This document shows positions 21,068 to 32,400 of a stretch of DNA of 64,000 nucleotides, in pieces. The notes under the pieces were generated by a model. The model saw only the letters and a program-made list of their open reading frames with translations. It made no database searches and was not told where the DNA came from. The stretch's first letter is position 1. Every line of letters begins with the position of its first letter. The stretch is from Datura wrightii (lineage: Eukaryota > Streptophyta > Magnoliopsida > Solanales > Solanaceae), in assembly GCA_035772735.1 (NCBI GenBank), contig JASDFA010000001.1, positions 78,146,001 to 78,210,000 on the forward strand, in the 5' to 3' direction. Made by a program: the position numbers and the translations under genes.

Positions 21068-22294
21068 CTATAGAACCTTGTGTGATGTTCTCTCGCCTCC
21101 GCGATGACCCCCATACAATGAAGAATGACATCCCCTCAACACCTCTGCAATCTGACTCTCTGGGATGCATCTTCTCATTACCTGATCTGGTCCTTGTTTA
21201 AATAAGTATGGTTCATCCCAAACAAAGTGCCGGCAATCATGACTCAATTTCCTTCTCTGCTGGTCTGTTGCCTCAGGTGGGTAGACTCCGCTCACTAGCA
21301 AGTTGACTATGTCTGCGTACCAGGGAACTTCAGCTTCCCCAACTGCCAAGAGTTGCTCATCTGGGAACTCTTCATTTATTTTATCACTTTCCTTCACATG
21401 CGACCGGCTTTCCAATCGTGATAGGTGATCTGCTACCTGATTCTCGCTCCCCTTTTTGTCTTTGATCTCAAGGTCGAACTCCTGTAACAACAAGATCCAT
21501 CTGATCAACCTGGGCTTAGCATCCTTCTTGTTGAATAGGTACTGAATCGCTGCATGGTCTGTGTACACCACAACTTTCGAACCCACCAAATAGGACCTGA
21601 ATTTGTCAAATGCAAACACCAAGGCTAGCATTTCCTTCTCTGTGACTGTGTAATTGCTTTGAGCCATATTCAGCATTTTGCTTGCATAATGAATAGAATG
21701 AAAGATTCTATTTTTTCTTTGCCCCAATACGGCTCCCACGGCTACATCACTGGCATCACACATTAGCTCAAATGGTTGTTCCCAGTCCGGAGAAGTAAGG
21801 ATAGGTGCTTCTATCAATTTCTGCTTCAACTCTTCGAATGCTTTAACACACTCATCATTCAACTCAAACTTTACCTCTTTTTCTAGCAATCTGCATAGTG
21901 GTCTAGAAATTTTGGAAAAGTTTTTGATGAATCGTCTGTAGAATCCTGCATGCCCAAGAAAACTGCGCACACCTTTCACTGACACAGGTGGTCGCAACTT
22001 TTCAATAACCTCGATCTTAGCACGATCAACTTCCAACCCCTTTCGAGACACTTTGTGGCCAAGGACAATACCCTCCTTCACTAAGAAGTGGCATTTCTCC
22101 CAGTTTAGTACAAGGTTGGATTCCTCACAACGAGCCAGCACCCTGTCAAGATTCTGCAAACAAGTAGCAAATAAATTACCGAAAACAGAAAAATCATCCA
22201 TAAATACCTCAACAAAATCGTCCACCATGTCATGGAAAATAGCCATCATGCATCTATGGAATGTGGCGGGTGCATTGCATAACCCAAACGGCAT
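21068..22294 (-). CDS. RT C-terminal half, RNase H and integrase N-terminus of C (408 codons)
   Basis: Longest undamaged pol segment in the window. It starts inside RT at MPFGLCNAPATF, with the catalytic FMDD at residues 31-34 and FLGHAGFYRRFIKNFSKI. RNase H spans about residues 180-280 (MCDASDVAVGAVLG, TEKEMLALVFAFDKFRSYLVG, YTDHAAIQYLF). ENQVADHLSRLE is the linker, and the integrase N-terminal lead-in with HSSLYGGHRGG ends at an amber TAG (21070-21068), where the related B unit has CAG. The Met at 22294 is internal; the real polyprotein starts far upstream. As part of a Gag-Pol polyprotein it would act in the virus-like particle, but the flanking stops make expression unlikely. Confidence 0.88.
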   Translation of the reverse strand: MPFGLCNAPATFHRCMMAIFHDMVDDFVEVFMDDFSVFGNLFATCLQNLDRVLARCEESNLVLNWEKCHFLVKEGIVLGHKVSRKGLEVDRAKIEVIEKLRPPVSVKGVRSFLGHAGFYRRFIKNFSKISRPLCRLLEKEVKFELNDECVKAFEELKQKLIEAPILTSPDWEQPFELMCDASDVAVGAVLGQRKNRIFHSIHYASKMLNMAQSNYTVTEKEMLALVFAFDKFRSYLVGSKVVVYTDHAAIQYLFNKKDAKPRLIRWILLLQEFDLEIKDKKGSENQVADHLSRLESRSHVKESDKINEEFPDEQLLAVGEAEVPWYADIVNLLVSGVYPPEATDQQRRKLSHDCRHFVWDEPYLFKQGPDQVMRRCIPESQIAEVLRGCHSSLYGGHRGGERTSHKVL

Positions 22295-22408
22295 TCGCCT
22301 GAAAGCATATGTCCCATAAGGACAGGTAAAAGTAGTATTTTCTTGATCCTCTAGAGCTATGGCTATTTGGTTATAACCAGAGTACCCATCCAGGAAACAA
22401 TAATATTC

Positions 22409-23808
22409 CTGTCATGCCAATCTATCCAATATCTGATCAATAAATGGGATGGGGTAGTGATCTTTCCTCGTGGCTTCATTAAGCTTCCTGTAATCCATGC
22501 AAATCCGCCAGCCTGTGACGGTTCGGGTAGGAATCAACTCAATTTTCTCATTAGTGACCATAGTCATCCCCCCTTTCTTCGGAACACACTGAACGGGGCT
22601 GACCCATTCACTGTCTGAAAACGGGTAGACCAAACCTGCATCAAGCCACTTGATTATTTCTTTCCTCACCACATCCTTCATTGCTGGATTTAGTCTCCGT
22701 TGCGGCTGAACGGTTGGTTTGGCTCCTGTCTCCATGAATATCCTGTGTGTGCAAAAAGCTGGATTGATACCCTGAATGTCTGACATTTGCCAACCCATTG
22801 CTTTCTTCCTCTTTCTGAGGACACCCAATGCTTCCTTCTCCTGTGCCTCCATCAAGTCTATGAGATGATGACTGGTAACATCTCATCCTCCCCCAAAAAT
22901 ATATATTTTAAATGGGGAGGCAATTCTTTCAGCTCCAGCTTCGATGCCTCCTCAACGGATGGTTTCGGCAAAGGTTCTAGAGACCTCATCAATGATTGAA
23001 ATTCCTGTCTCCTAGGATGATTCTGTGCTTCATTCAACATTTGGACCATTCCATACACCTCTCTATCTCCAAAATGATCGGAGTGCGTCAACACTCTTTC
23101 CAATGGGTCTTGAGATTCAACAATCTGAAGAATTTCTTCATGTTAAACCACATTTATTGCTGAAAGCTCCTCATGTATAGCTGGCAGCTTCATGGCTTTA
23201 AACACATCAAATACCTCTATTTTGTCATGTGCTTGCATTGTTAGATGCCCCGCAGCTATGTCAATTAGTGCTTTCCCGGTTGCCAAGAAAGGACGTCCCA
23301 AAATAAATGGGACTTCCGCGTCTGGTTCAAAATCTAGCACGACAAAATCTACCGGGAAAATTAGGCAGCCAACTTGCACTAGAACGTCCTCCACAATGCC
23401 ATCAGGTCTGGCTAAGGATCGATCTGCCAATTGCAAGATTACTGTTGTGGGTCTAAGACTCCCTAGACCCAACTTTTTGAATACCGATGACGGCATCAAA
23501 TTTATGCTCGCTCCCAAATCACACAATCCACGAGCTCGGATGCTCTGCCCAATAGTAATCTGGATAGTAAAGCTCCCAGGGTCTTTGAGCTTTGTGGGTA
23601 GTCTATTTTGAATTCGGGAAGTGCACTCCTCCGTTATAGCCACCGTAGCATACTCAGTCAACCGACTTTTGTTTGCCACGATGTCCTTTATATACTTAGC
23701 ATATTTTGGCACTCCCTGCAAAACATCAACAAGAGGTAAGTTAATATGTACTTGTTTCAGCACCTCTATGAATTTCTTGAAACACGCCTTCTCCTTGTGT
23801 TTCTTTAA
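22409..23808 (-). pseudogene. Protease and RT N-terminal half of C
   Basis: From 23808: TGA in place of an expected GGA directly after the proline-rich end of gag, then VLKQVHINLPLVDVL, the protease active site CDLGASINLMPSSVFKKLG (Asp-Leu-Gly, usual in this lineage) and VPFILGRPFLATGKALID, to a stop near 23140. Next comes DPLERVLTHSDHFG ... LPPHLKYIFLGEDEMLPVIIS (23103-22858), a frame change at about 22858, then 22855-22412 with GWQMSDIQGINPAFCTHRI, GWRICMDYRKLNEATR and YPIPFIDQILDRLA, ending at TGA where GGA is expected. All domains are recognisable. Confidence 0.87.
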
Positions 23809-25392
23809 TCATTGAGGGAACGGGGGTGGTGGACTTTCTGATTCAGCTTCCTTAGTCTTCCCCCTCTCAGTACTTTGCTCCCTCTCAACTTCTGTTGCTC
23901 CCGACTGTTGAGGTGGTCTTTCTGGTTCCACCTTTTTTAGCTGTAAACCACTCATTGTGGTCACTGCATTCACCTGCTTGGGATTGGGATCTGTGTCGCT
24001 CGGAAGTCCTCCTCTATGCCTTGTGTTTTGGGCTCCAGCAAATTGCCCAAATTGATATTCAAGTGCTTTGGTAGCTAACTGGTTGTTTTTCACTTCGGCT
24101 GCCAATTTTACATAGTCAGCCTGCAATTGAGCTTGGTTAGCTATCATAGTCTTGAACATCTCCTCAATGCTGGGTGATGGTGGTGGAGGAGGTGCATTGT
24201 TGTTTCTGAATTGTGCTTGATAATTCTGCTGCCCTCCTTGGTTCCTTTGCACACCCTGACCCGAACTTTTCCCCTGATGGTTGTTTCTACCCCATGAGAA
24301 ATTAGGGTGATTCCTCCAATTGGAATTGTAGCTATTACCATACTGTTGGTGGTTCCTTTGTACATTACCCACAATGTTTACCGAGTCAGGATTGGCTCCA
24401 CAACACTTAGCTGAGTGCTCACTGCTTCCACACACTTCACACCACATTTGTTGTACAACATTAACTGGGGCTTGAGGCTGGTTCATTGTCATGTTGCTGA
24501 AGTGGGTGTTAAGTTGATTTTGCAATGCAGCTATCTGTGCAGCAATAGCTGTAAACCCATCCACTTCTAGCACTCCTGCTGCTTTCCTTGTCCCGCCTCT
24601 TGATGAATCAGCATTCCATTCCAGATTGCCCTGCGAAATACGGTTCAACAAGGTATACAGCTCCTCATAAGTTTTCTCCAGTGCTTGTCCTCCAGCTGCT
24701 GAGTCTAGCAATATTTTGGTGTGGGGTTCCAAACCCTCTATAAAAGTGTGCACCAGCACATCATTGGACTGATGATGATGAGGACAATCCCGCAACATGG
24801 ACTTGAATCTCTCCCAGGCCTGATATAAATTCTCTCCCTCTCTCTGTTTGAAACTTACAATTTGACTTCTAAGTCTTGCTGTTTTACCGGAGGGAAAAAA
24901 CCGTATCAAAAATTTCCTTGCAAGATCATCCCATGTAGAAATAGAATTCGGTGGCTCAGCTTTCAACCACCTCTTGGCTTCTCCCAATAGTGAGAATGGG
25001 AACAATGTAGGCCGGACATAATCTGATGACACTCCAGCGGGGATGTAAGTGTCACTTATCTCCAAAAAATTTTGGAGATGCTGCTGTGGATCTTCATAAG
25101 GGAGACCGGTAAACTGCCCGCTAGTGTGCAGCAATTGCACCATATTCTGCTTAAGTTCAAACCTCCCTCCTGGCTCAGGTTTGCGGATGCTAGATGTGAC
25201 ATTATTAGCATGTGGGATTTCCACCTCGCGAACCGGCCGAGCTGCTACTTCTTCGGGCACTAACACTGCCCGTACTAATGGTGGATTCTGTTGTTGCTCC
25301 ATGATCGTCTGTCTGAGCAACTGCAGCTTTCTTTGTAGAGCTTCTCTCCATTTACTGTGAAATATCCTTTCTGGCTCTATATACGATTCCAC
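23809..25392 (-). CDS. gag: Gag of C (527 codons)
   Basis: Structural Gag protein. From the first Met (25392, MESYIEPERIFHSKWREALQ) it reads a coiled, Gln-rich N-terminus, RPVREVEIPHANNVTSSI, the retrotransposon gag domain (about residues 95-260: EDPQQHLQNFLEISDTYI, RLTLFPFSLL-like, WDDLARKFLIRFFPSGKTA, AWERFKSMLRDCPHH, LLDSAAGGQALEKTYEELY), the zinc knuckle CEVCGSSEHSAKCC (CX2CX4HX4C, about residue 320), an Asn/Gly/Gln-rich segment, a coiled part and the PPPPFPQ end. It closes at a TGA that is a point change from the Gly codon in B, so Gag was originally fused to protease. Codons before the Met align with the REL-VE start of relatives, so the true start may lie slightly upstream. Confidence 0.9.
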   Translation of the reverse strand: MESYIEPERIFHSKWREALQRKLQLLRQTIMEQQQNPPLVRAVLVPEEVAARPVREVEIPHANNVTSSIRKPEPGGRFELKQNMVQLLHTSGQFTGLPYEDPQQHLQNFLEISDTYIPAGVSSDYVRPTLFPFSLLGEAKRWLKAEPPNSISTWDDLARKFLIRFFPSGKTARLRSQIVSFKQREGENLYQAWERFKSMLRDCPHHHQSNDVLVHTFIEGLEPHTKILLDSAAGGQALEKTYEELYTLLNRISQGNLEWNADSSRGGTRKAAGVLEVDGFTAIAAQIAALQNQLNTHFSNMTMNQPQAPVNVVQQMWCEVCGSSEHSAKCCGANPDSVNIVGNVQRNHQQYGNSYNSNWRNHPNFSWGRNNHQGKSSGQGVQRNQGGQQNYQAQFRNNNAPPPPPSPSIEEMFKTMIANQAQLQADYVKLAAEVKNNQLATKALEYQFGQFAGAQNTRHRGGLPSDTDPNPKQVNAVTTMSGLQLKKVEPERPPQQSGATEVEREQSTERGKTKEAESESPPPPFPQ

Positions 25393-25520
25393 CAGCTCCT
25401 TGTCTCTTGCCAGTGTTCAACAGAAATTAAGTCTGCAAAATACAGGCTAAGACCAAGTTGTCAACAATAAGAAAATAAAAATATAGTAAATTAACACTTA
25501 AAACAAATTCACCAATTGCC

Positions 25521-25547
25521 AAGTCCCCGGCAATGGCGCCAAAAACT
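25521..25547 (-). other. Primer binding site of C (tRNA-Asp)
   Basis: On the minus strand TGGCGCCATTGCCGGGGA directly follows the LTR end (ACAAGTTTT...). It matches the plant tRNA-Asp-complementary site known from Athila elements, with one difference (CATTG for CGTTG). Confidence 0.85.
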
Positions 25548-26968
25548 TGTTCACGTGATTTGTGGGGTATATAAAACGACACGCAAGTGAACGTGGTCGA
25601 ACAAGTAGTAAAGTGGCTTAAGTAAGCCAAGTATCGATCCTACAGGGACTTGGATGAAGTGCAATTTGCTCAAGTGCACAATATTTTAATTCTAAAAATG
25701 CAGACAACAGTGTAACCAAGAGTTTGATATTTTGTTTTATAATTTTTATGCTAAAACTAAAACAATTATCTACTTTGAGTCTGAACTATGAATGAGAGCA
25801 TGCTGAGGTTAAAAGAACATGTAATGAAATTAATTATCATCATAATTTGGTTAATCTTTTCTTCCGGTTGCTAGACAAGAACATTTGCCAAGAGATTAAA
25901 ACTCTCGTATTTAACCTCACTTAAGAATCATGGACCATCCACCTACATTTCTGTGATTAAATGCAATTCATGTTCTAGCCATACAAACCCGGTTCCTAAA
26001 TTGACTAATACGACTCTCAGGTATATTTCTATCCTGAAAGTAAATCAATTCCCAATTTTCCCAAATCAAGTAAAGATCATATCCTATTAATTCACAACTT
26101 TCCAATTTCTTGCTCTCTCGAGTGAAACCGGACTTTTTAGATGTACATTAACGTAGGCCACACATTAATGCAATAAGAACAAGAATTAATAGAACAACCA
26201 TGGAAGAAAAGATGAAAAACCAAAGAATCAATGATCACATTTCATCACAATTGTTCATAACCTCAGCAAGAAGAGGAATTAGCCACTCATTTGTGAATTA
26301 AACATCTTTAAATGAGTGTTAATCATACAAGAAATTGAATACAAGAAGAAGGAAAGAGAGAAAAACCCTGAGAATTTCGTCCCCTCAACTGCCTGTAACC
26401 CACGTTCTTGCTCCACCAAGTCAGAATATTGAAAAATGAACCTAAGTGTTCTATTTATACTCGTGGGAATTTTTCCCGGAATAACAAGCAACATGTCACG
26501 GAGTGCATCGCGGAGCACTGTCTTTGTGACACGCTATGGACGCGGACCTTCACTGGAACTGGGGGTCCAGGAAATAAATCCCAACGTGGCACGGTGTGCA
26601 ACGCGGAGCCAAGCCACCGTGCCATGGACCGGACGCGGACCCTCTCTGGAATTTGGGCGAAATTTCCCTATCCAGGCAGAAGGCCTCCGCGATGGCAGTG
26701 TGACACGGCTCCATCGCGGAGCCCCTTTATTTCATGTTGTCCAATGCCTTGTCCCGTGCTCGCATCCAAGTCCAACCCCGATATCCTCCAACATGCATTT
26801 AAGCTTCCCAAAATTACATTTTACCTGCAAAACAATGCTAATCATCTTGGTTAGTATAAATTCACATTTTATTACCAATTACATGAGAATGTATACACAT
26901 TGATAGATAAACAAGGCTAAAATGGTACTTTTGAGTATCACTTGGGCATATAAATTTGCCCAAGATCA
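25548..26968 (-). repeat. LTR of element C (5' LTR in element sense)
   Basis: 1421 bp, starts TGTTCACGTGATTTG and ends GCCCAAGATCA, followed by TTGTA. The palindrome block lies at 26492-26721 and a TATA box near 26451-26460. The first hairpin has arm mutations here (TCTTTGTGACACG). Confidence 0.95.
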
Positions 26969-26973
26969 TTGTA

Positions 26974-29658
26974 CAGTTGGCTTTACTCCTTCCTCCATAA
27001 AAATTCTGTGTGTGCAAAAAGCTGGATTGATTCCCCTAATGTCTGACATTTGCCAGCCCATTGCTTTCTTCCTCCTCTTGAGAACCACAATTACATCCTC
27101 TATTTGTGCCTCCGTCAGTTCTGCGGAGATGATGACTGGCAAGGTGTCATCTTCCCCCAAAAATACATATTTTAGATGTGGAGGCAATGTCTTCCACTCA
27201 AGCTTTGGTGCTTCCTCAAAGGATGGTTTTGGCAATGGTTCCAAGGACCTCATCAATGGCTGAAAGTCTTGCTTCCTGAGATACCATTTTGGTTCGTTCA
27301 ACATTTGCACCATCTCATAAGTATCCCTTTCTCCGAAATGATCGAAGCCCATCAAAGCTCTCTCCAATGGATCTTGAGAATCAACAATCTGAAGAATTGC
27401 TTCCTGGTTTAGCACATTGATTGCTGATAGCTCCTCATAAATGGCCGAAAGCTTCATGGCCTTATACACATCAAACACCTCCACTTTATCATGCGCTCGC
27501 ATGGTTAGCTGCCCCGCAGCTACATCAATCAACGCTCTCCCGGTTGCCAAGAAAAGACATCCCAAAATAAATGGGACTTCCGCATTCGACTTAAAATCCA
27601 ATATAATAAAATCTACCGGGAAAATGAGGGAGCCCACTTGCACTAGCACATCCTCCACAATACCATCTGGTCTGGCCAATGAATGGTCTACTAACTACAA
27701 GATCACTGTAGTTGGTCTAGGACTGCCCGCCCCAACTTCTTGAACACCGATGTCAGCATCAAGTTTATGCTCGCTCCCAAATCACATAATCCGCGAGCTC
27801 AAATACTTTGCCAGATTGTGATCTGAATAGTAAAGCTCCTAGGGTCCTTGAGCTTTGTTGGCAACCTGTTCTGTATTCGGGAAGTGCACTGCTCAGTAAG
27901 TGCCACTATAGTATACTCTGTCAATCTGCTTTTGTTCGCTACGATGTCCTCGATATAATTTGCATATTTCGGCACTCCCAGCAAAACATCAACGAAAGGT
28001 AAATTAATGTGTACCTGTTTCATCACCTCCATGAACTTTTTAAAGCAAGCTTCCTCCTTGTGCTTCTTTAATCCTTGAGGGAACGGGGGTGGTGGTCTTT
28101 CTGCTTCGGCTGCCTTCTCCTTCCCCCTCTCATCATCATGTTCCCTATCTTTTTCCACTGCTCCTGATTTCTGAGGTGGTCTTTCTAGTTCCACCTCCTT
28201 GAGTTGTAGTCCACTCCTTATGGTCACTGCATTGACCTGGTTGGGATTTGGGTCAGTGTCACTTGGTATTCCTCCTTTGGGCCTGGTGTTTTGAGCTCCA
28301 GCTAGTTGTCCCAACTGGTACTCCAATGCCTTTGTAGCTAACTGCTGATTTTTCATGTCTGCCGCTAATTTCACATAATCAGCCTGCATTTGCGCTTGGT
28401 TAACTATCATTGTTTTGAACATTTCCTCAATGTTGTTGGGTGGTGGAAGAGGTGCATTGTTTCCTCTGTATTGTGCCTGAAAATTCTGATGCCCCCCTTG
28501 ATTTCTCTGCACACCCTGATTCGAACTCTGCCCTTGATGGCTATTACTACCCCAAGAGAAATTCAGATGATTCCTCCAATTTGAGTTGTAATTGTTGCCA
28601 TACTGTTGGTTATTATTTCTCTGGACATTTCCAACAAAGTTTACTAAATCTGGATTTGCACCACAATACTCAGCTAGGTGTTCATTACTCCCACATACTT
28701 CACACCATACCTGCTGCACTATATTGACTGGGGCTTGTGCTTGATTCAAGCTCATACTGCTGAAGTGGGTGTTGAGTTGATTTTTCAATACAGCTATCTG
28801 TGCAGCGATAGCTGTAAGACCATCCACCTCAAAGACTCCTGCCGTTTTCCTTGTTCCTCCTCTTGAAGAGTCCGCATTCCATTCTGGATATCCCTGTGAA
28901 ATACGATTTAACAAAGTATAAAGCTCCTCATATGTCTTTTCTAATGCCTGTTCCCCAACTGCTGAGTCTAGCAAAATTCTTGTATGTGGCTCCAAACCCT
29001 CTATGAAAGTATGCACCAACACATCGTTGGACTGGTGATGGTGAGGACAATCCCTTAACATCGATTTGAACCTTTCCCAAGCTTGATACAGATTCTCACC
29101 CTCTCTTTGTTTAAAACTTAGAATTTGACTTCTAAGTCTTGTTGTTTTCCCAGATGGAAAGAATCGTATCAAAAACATTCTTGCAAGATCATCCCACGTG
29201 GTGATAGAGTTAGGTGGTTACACTTTCAACTACCTCTTTGCTTCCCCCAATAATGAAAGTGGGAATAATGTAAGCCTCACATAGTCGGATGATACTCCAT
29301 CGGGAATGTAAGTGTCACTTATCTCCAAAAAGTTTTGGAGATGTTGTTGTGGATCTTCATGAGGGAGACTTGTGAATTGCTCACTGGTGTGCAACAACTG
29401 CACCATGTTCTGTTTAAGCTCAAACCTCCCTCCTGGCTCTGGTCTGCGAATACTAGATGTAACATTGTTAGCATGTGGGATTGCCACTTCGCGAACCGGC
29501 CTTGCTGCCATTTCCTCAGACACTAAAACTGCCCTCACAAGTGGTGGATTCTGTTGTTGCTCCAGAATTGCTTGTTTTAGCAACTGTAGCTTCTTCTCTA
29601 GAGCTTCCCTTCTTTGACGATGAAATTGTCTTTCTGGCTCTATATATGAATCCACCAA
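26974..29658 (-). pseudogene. Gag, protease and RT start of B (upstream of the C insertion)
   Basis: 29658 MVDSYIEPERQFHRQ to 29230 LGEAKR, then two close stops (TAG for an expected TGG, and TAA), then a 459-codon frame 29178-27799: FLIRFFPSGKTTRLR, AWERFKSMLRDCPHH, zinc knuckle CEVCGSNEHLAEYC (CX2CX4HX4C), NSNWRNHLNFSWG, and past PPPPFPQGLKKHKEEACFKK without the stop seen in C into the start of protease. A damaged stretch at 27798-27680 holds the DLGASINLM active site. Then 27679-26974 gives VPFILGCLFLATGRALID, LPPHLKYVFLGEDD and GWQMSDIRGINPAFCTHRI, ending at PTVQ where C is inserted. Confidence 0.88.
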
Positions 29659-29782
29659 CTCCTTATCTCTTTCCAGCGTTTAGAAGAATTCAATATCTGG
29701 AAGAGATAGGCTAAGATCAAGTTGTCCGCACTTATAAAGAATTTGTAAACTAACACTAAGAAAATAATTTTACCAATTGCCA

Positions 29783-29807
29783 GTCCCCGGCAACGGCGCC
29801 AAGAACT
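29783..29807 (-). other. Primer binding site of B (tRNA-Asp)
   Basis: On the minus strand, TGGCGCCGTTGCCGGGGA follows the LTR end; an exact match to the tRNA-Asp-type site as I know it from Athila elements. Confidence 0.88.
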
Positions 29808-31308
29808 TGTTCAATGCTGTAGTGACTACACGCAAGTGCATGTGGTCGAACAAGTAGTAAAGTGGCTTAATTAAAGGCAAGTATCGGTCCCACAGGGACT
29901 GAACTATGGTACTAATTAACATAAACGTCAGTGAACTATGTCTTTATGAATGCAGACAACCAATTAAAAAATATTTTGAGAGTTAAGTTTGCTAAATAAT
30001 AAAAATCTAAGTTAAGATTATAATTTGAGTCTGAACAATAGTAATGAGCAAGCTGAGGTTAAAACAAGCATGCAGGGACGTAATTTATCAATTCAATTCA
30101 GCTAATTTTTTCTTCGGTTGCTAGTCAAGAATTATTGCCTATGGATTGGATCTTTCGACTCCTATCCAATTAAGAATCATGAAACCTTAATCTACATTTA
30201 TGTGATAAAATAATTTCATGCTCTAGCCATACAATACCGATTCCTTAATTGACTAATAAGACTTTCAAATATATTTCTATTCTGAATGTAAATCAATTCT
30301 CAATTTTCTAAACTAAGAAGAGATCATATCCTACCAATTCACATCTTTCCAATTTCTTTCCTTTTCAAGATCAAAATAAGATTTCTAGATATACATTAAC
30401 ATTGGCCAAACATTAATGCAGTAAAAACAAGAATTGATAGAACAACCATTGTAGAAAAGATGAAAACTGAAATGAACAACAATTACTTTCCACTACAATT
30501 GTTTTTAACCTCAGCAAGAAGTGAATTTAGCCACTCATTTGTGGATTAAACATCATCAAATAAGTAGAATTCATACAAACAATCGAGATAAAAGAGAAAG
30601 AGATTGAGAAGAACCCTAGAATTTCGACCTCTCAACTGCCTGTAACCCACGTTCTTGCTCAACCAAGTCAGAATGTTTAAAATAAAACCTAAGTGTGCTA
30701 TTTATACTCTTGAGAATTTTTCCCGGAATAACAAGCAACGTGGCACGGAGTGTATCGCGGAGCACTCCCTCTGTGCCACAGGGGTATCGCGGACCCTCAC
30801 TGGAAGTCGGCTCCTCAGCAATTTCACCTCAGCGTGGCACGGCTTGCATCGCGGAGCTTTGCCTCCGTGCCGCGGTGCTATCACGCACCTTCACTAGAAC
30901 TTGATGTTCCAGGTAATTGTACTAAACGTGACACGGAGTGCATCGCAGAGCACTGCCTCCGTGTCATGGAGGTAACATGAACCTCCACTGGAAATTGCCA
31001 AAATTATTTCATCCGAGGCAGAATGCCTCCGCGATGGCAGCATGACACGGCTCCATCGCGGAGCCCTTATTTTGCTGCTCTCCTTTGTCATTTTCCACTC
31101 CTTGTTTCCAAGTTCATTCCCGATCTTCACCAACATGTATATTAGCTTCCAAAATTTCCTTTTACCTACAAAACAACACTAATCATGTTGGTTAGTATAA
31201 ATTCACATTTAACTAAAAATCACATGAGAATGTACACATAACGATAAATAAACAAGTCAAAACGAAGCATTTGAGTATCACTTGGGCATGCAATTCTGCC
31301 CAAGAACA
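29808..31308 (-). repeat. LTR of element B (5' LTR in element sense)
   Basis: 1501 bp, TGTTCAATGCTGTAG ... GCCCAAGAACA, partner of 5182-6683. The palindrome block is at about 30739-31065, with CGTGGCACGGAG at 30739-30750 and its partner decayed. It is followed on the plus strand not by target DNA but by element 3' UTR sequence. Confidence 0.92.
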
Positions 31309-31991
31309 CTTACCCCACACTTAAAACCTTGTTCGTCCTCGAATAATACTCTCACATCTCATGCAATTGACACCCACGCATAACTACTTTGGCTCGACAA
31401 TTCAAGCTATGGCTATACCGATTATTTAATATAGCAAATCATCAAGAAAACATGCATGGTCTCATCAATACAATGAAGTACACCACATTAAGATCTCCTA
31501 TGCTCAAGAATCAATTCTCGATCTTGGCAAACTCTTGCAAATCAACTGATCAAGACATCCGACACGAAATTTAATCTCTCGTCAAGCATGTGCCCTCACA
31601 ACATAAGAGAATTACCCTATTTGCCATCATATTCTTTCCAAAGCACTACATGTAGGGGTATATGAATACGATTTCGCTCTCTCTCCCAAAGAATTCACAT
31701 GCATCATGTCATGAACCATAGGCTTTCCTCTAGTGTATTACTCCACTAATATAAGGACGCGTGATGTAAGATCACGTAGGACTTGACGGGTTGTAATGTA
31801 AGCAATGTAAGCTAAGGAACTAGTAAATACTGGGCTAACCAATAATAGAAACTAGCTTCCTTAAGCGCTTTTCAATACATCCCACCATCATTATGGGCAT
31901 TGTTTCTTCCTTCATCCTCTCATTCTTGAATTTTTTTTTTGTTTTTGTTCCCATTTCTTTAAGCACACTCAACTTACTAGCAAAAATTAGT
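31309..31991 (-). repeat. Second copy of the B 3' UTR, flush against the 5' LTR
   Basis: About 99% identical by eye to 6684-7365 (six or seven single-base differences and one T-run length change). It starts at the purine tract that normally borders the 3' LTR, then breaks off within CAAAAATTAGT against A's integrase tail. It is the remnant of a second B unit. Confidence 0.9.
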
Positions 31992-32400
31992 ATTTCTGAA
32001 GTTTTTGCCAATGAAAGGCGTGATGAGGTTTTGTAAAAAGGGGAAGCTTAGCCCAAGGTTTAGTGGGCCCTATCGAATACTCCAGAGAATAGGCTAGGTG
32101 GCATACAAGCTAGATTTTCCTTCAGAGTTAGAATCTATTCATCTGGTCTTTCATGTGTCGACGCTACCGAAGTGCATAGGAGATCCATCCAGAGTTGTGC
32201 CAGTTGAGGATGTCCAAGTCACTGGGGAGTTAGACTATGAAGAGGTTCCAGTAGCTATATTGGATTGACAGGTTCTTAGGTTGAGGACTAAGGATGTTGC
32301 CTCCGTTAAAGTACTATGGAAAAATAAGAATAGAGAAGAAATAACTTGGAAAGCTGAAGACGATATGAAATCCAGATACCCTCCTTTGTTCCTGATTTAG
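31992..32400 (+). pseudogene. Integrase C-terminus and chromodomain-like tail of A
   Basis: Resumes as FLKFLPMKGVMRFCKKGKLS, the beta-barrel segment of gypsy integrase, then FPSELESIHLVFHVSTLPKCIGDPS and the tail VPVAILD.QVLRLRTKDVASVKVLWKNKNREEITWKAEDDMKSRYP, which resembles the group II chromodomain of Tekay elements (targeting to heterochromatin; family knowledge). Two stops interrupt it (in the IG.VAYK segment near 32095 and LD.QV near 32268), the second likely CGA to TGA. It ends at TAG 32398-32400. Confidence 0.85.

Larger units (their letters stand above)
14210..26968 (-). mobile_element. Element C: near-complete Athila-like gypsy retrotransposon
   Basis: 12,759 bp with LTRs at 14210-15631 and 25548-26968, a 5-bp TSD, a tRNA-Asp primer site next to the right LTR, and on the minus strand gag, protease, RT, RNase H, integrase, a palindrome block and ORF3. 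The LTRs differ by a few per cent by eye, so this is the younger member of the A-B-C nest. Its proteins are close relatives of B's but clearly distinct (for example SEHSAKCC against NEHLAEYC in the zinc knuckle), so C is a sister family or subfamily. Lesions are few and separate. Confidence 0.95.
5182..31991 (-). mobile_element. Element B: Athila-like gypsy retrotransposon, partial tandem, containing C
   Basis: On the minus strand: a 683-bp piece of 3' UTR (31991-31309), an LTR (31308-29808), tRNA-Asp primer site, gag, protease, RT (split by C), RNase H, integrase, a palindrome block, ORF3, 3' UTR, and an LTR (6683-5182). Without C the internal region is about 10.4 kb. The extra 3' UTR piece beyond the 5' LTR means this was at least a two-unit head-to-tail array sharing an LTR, later truncated. 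B entered A's integrase; the A core is missing, so no TSD can be recognised. Long LTRs, tRNA-Asp priming and a post-pol ORF fit the Athila group of Ty3/gypsy. Confidence 0.85.
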
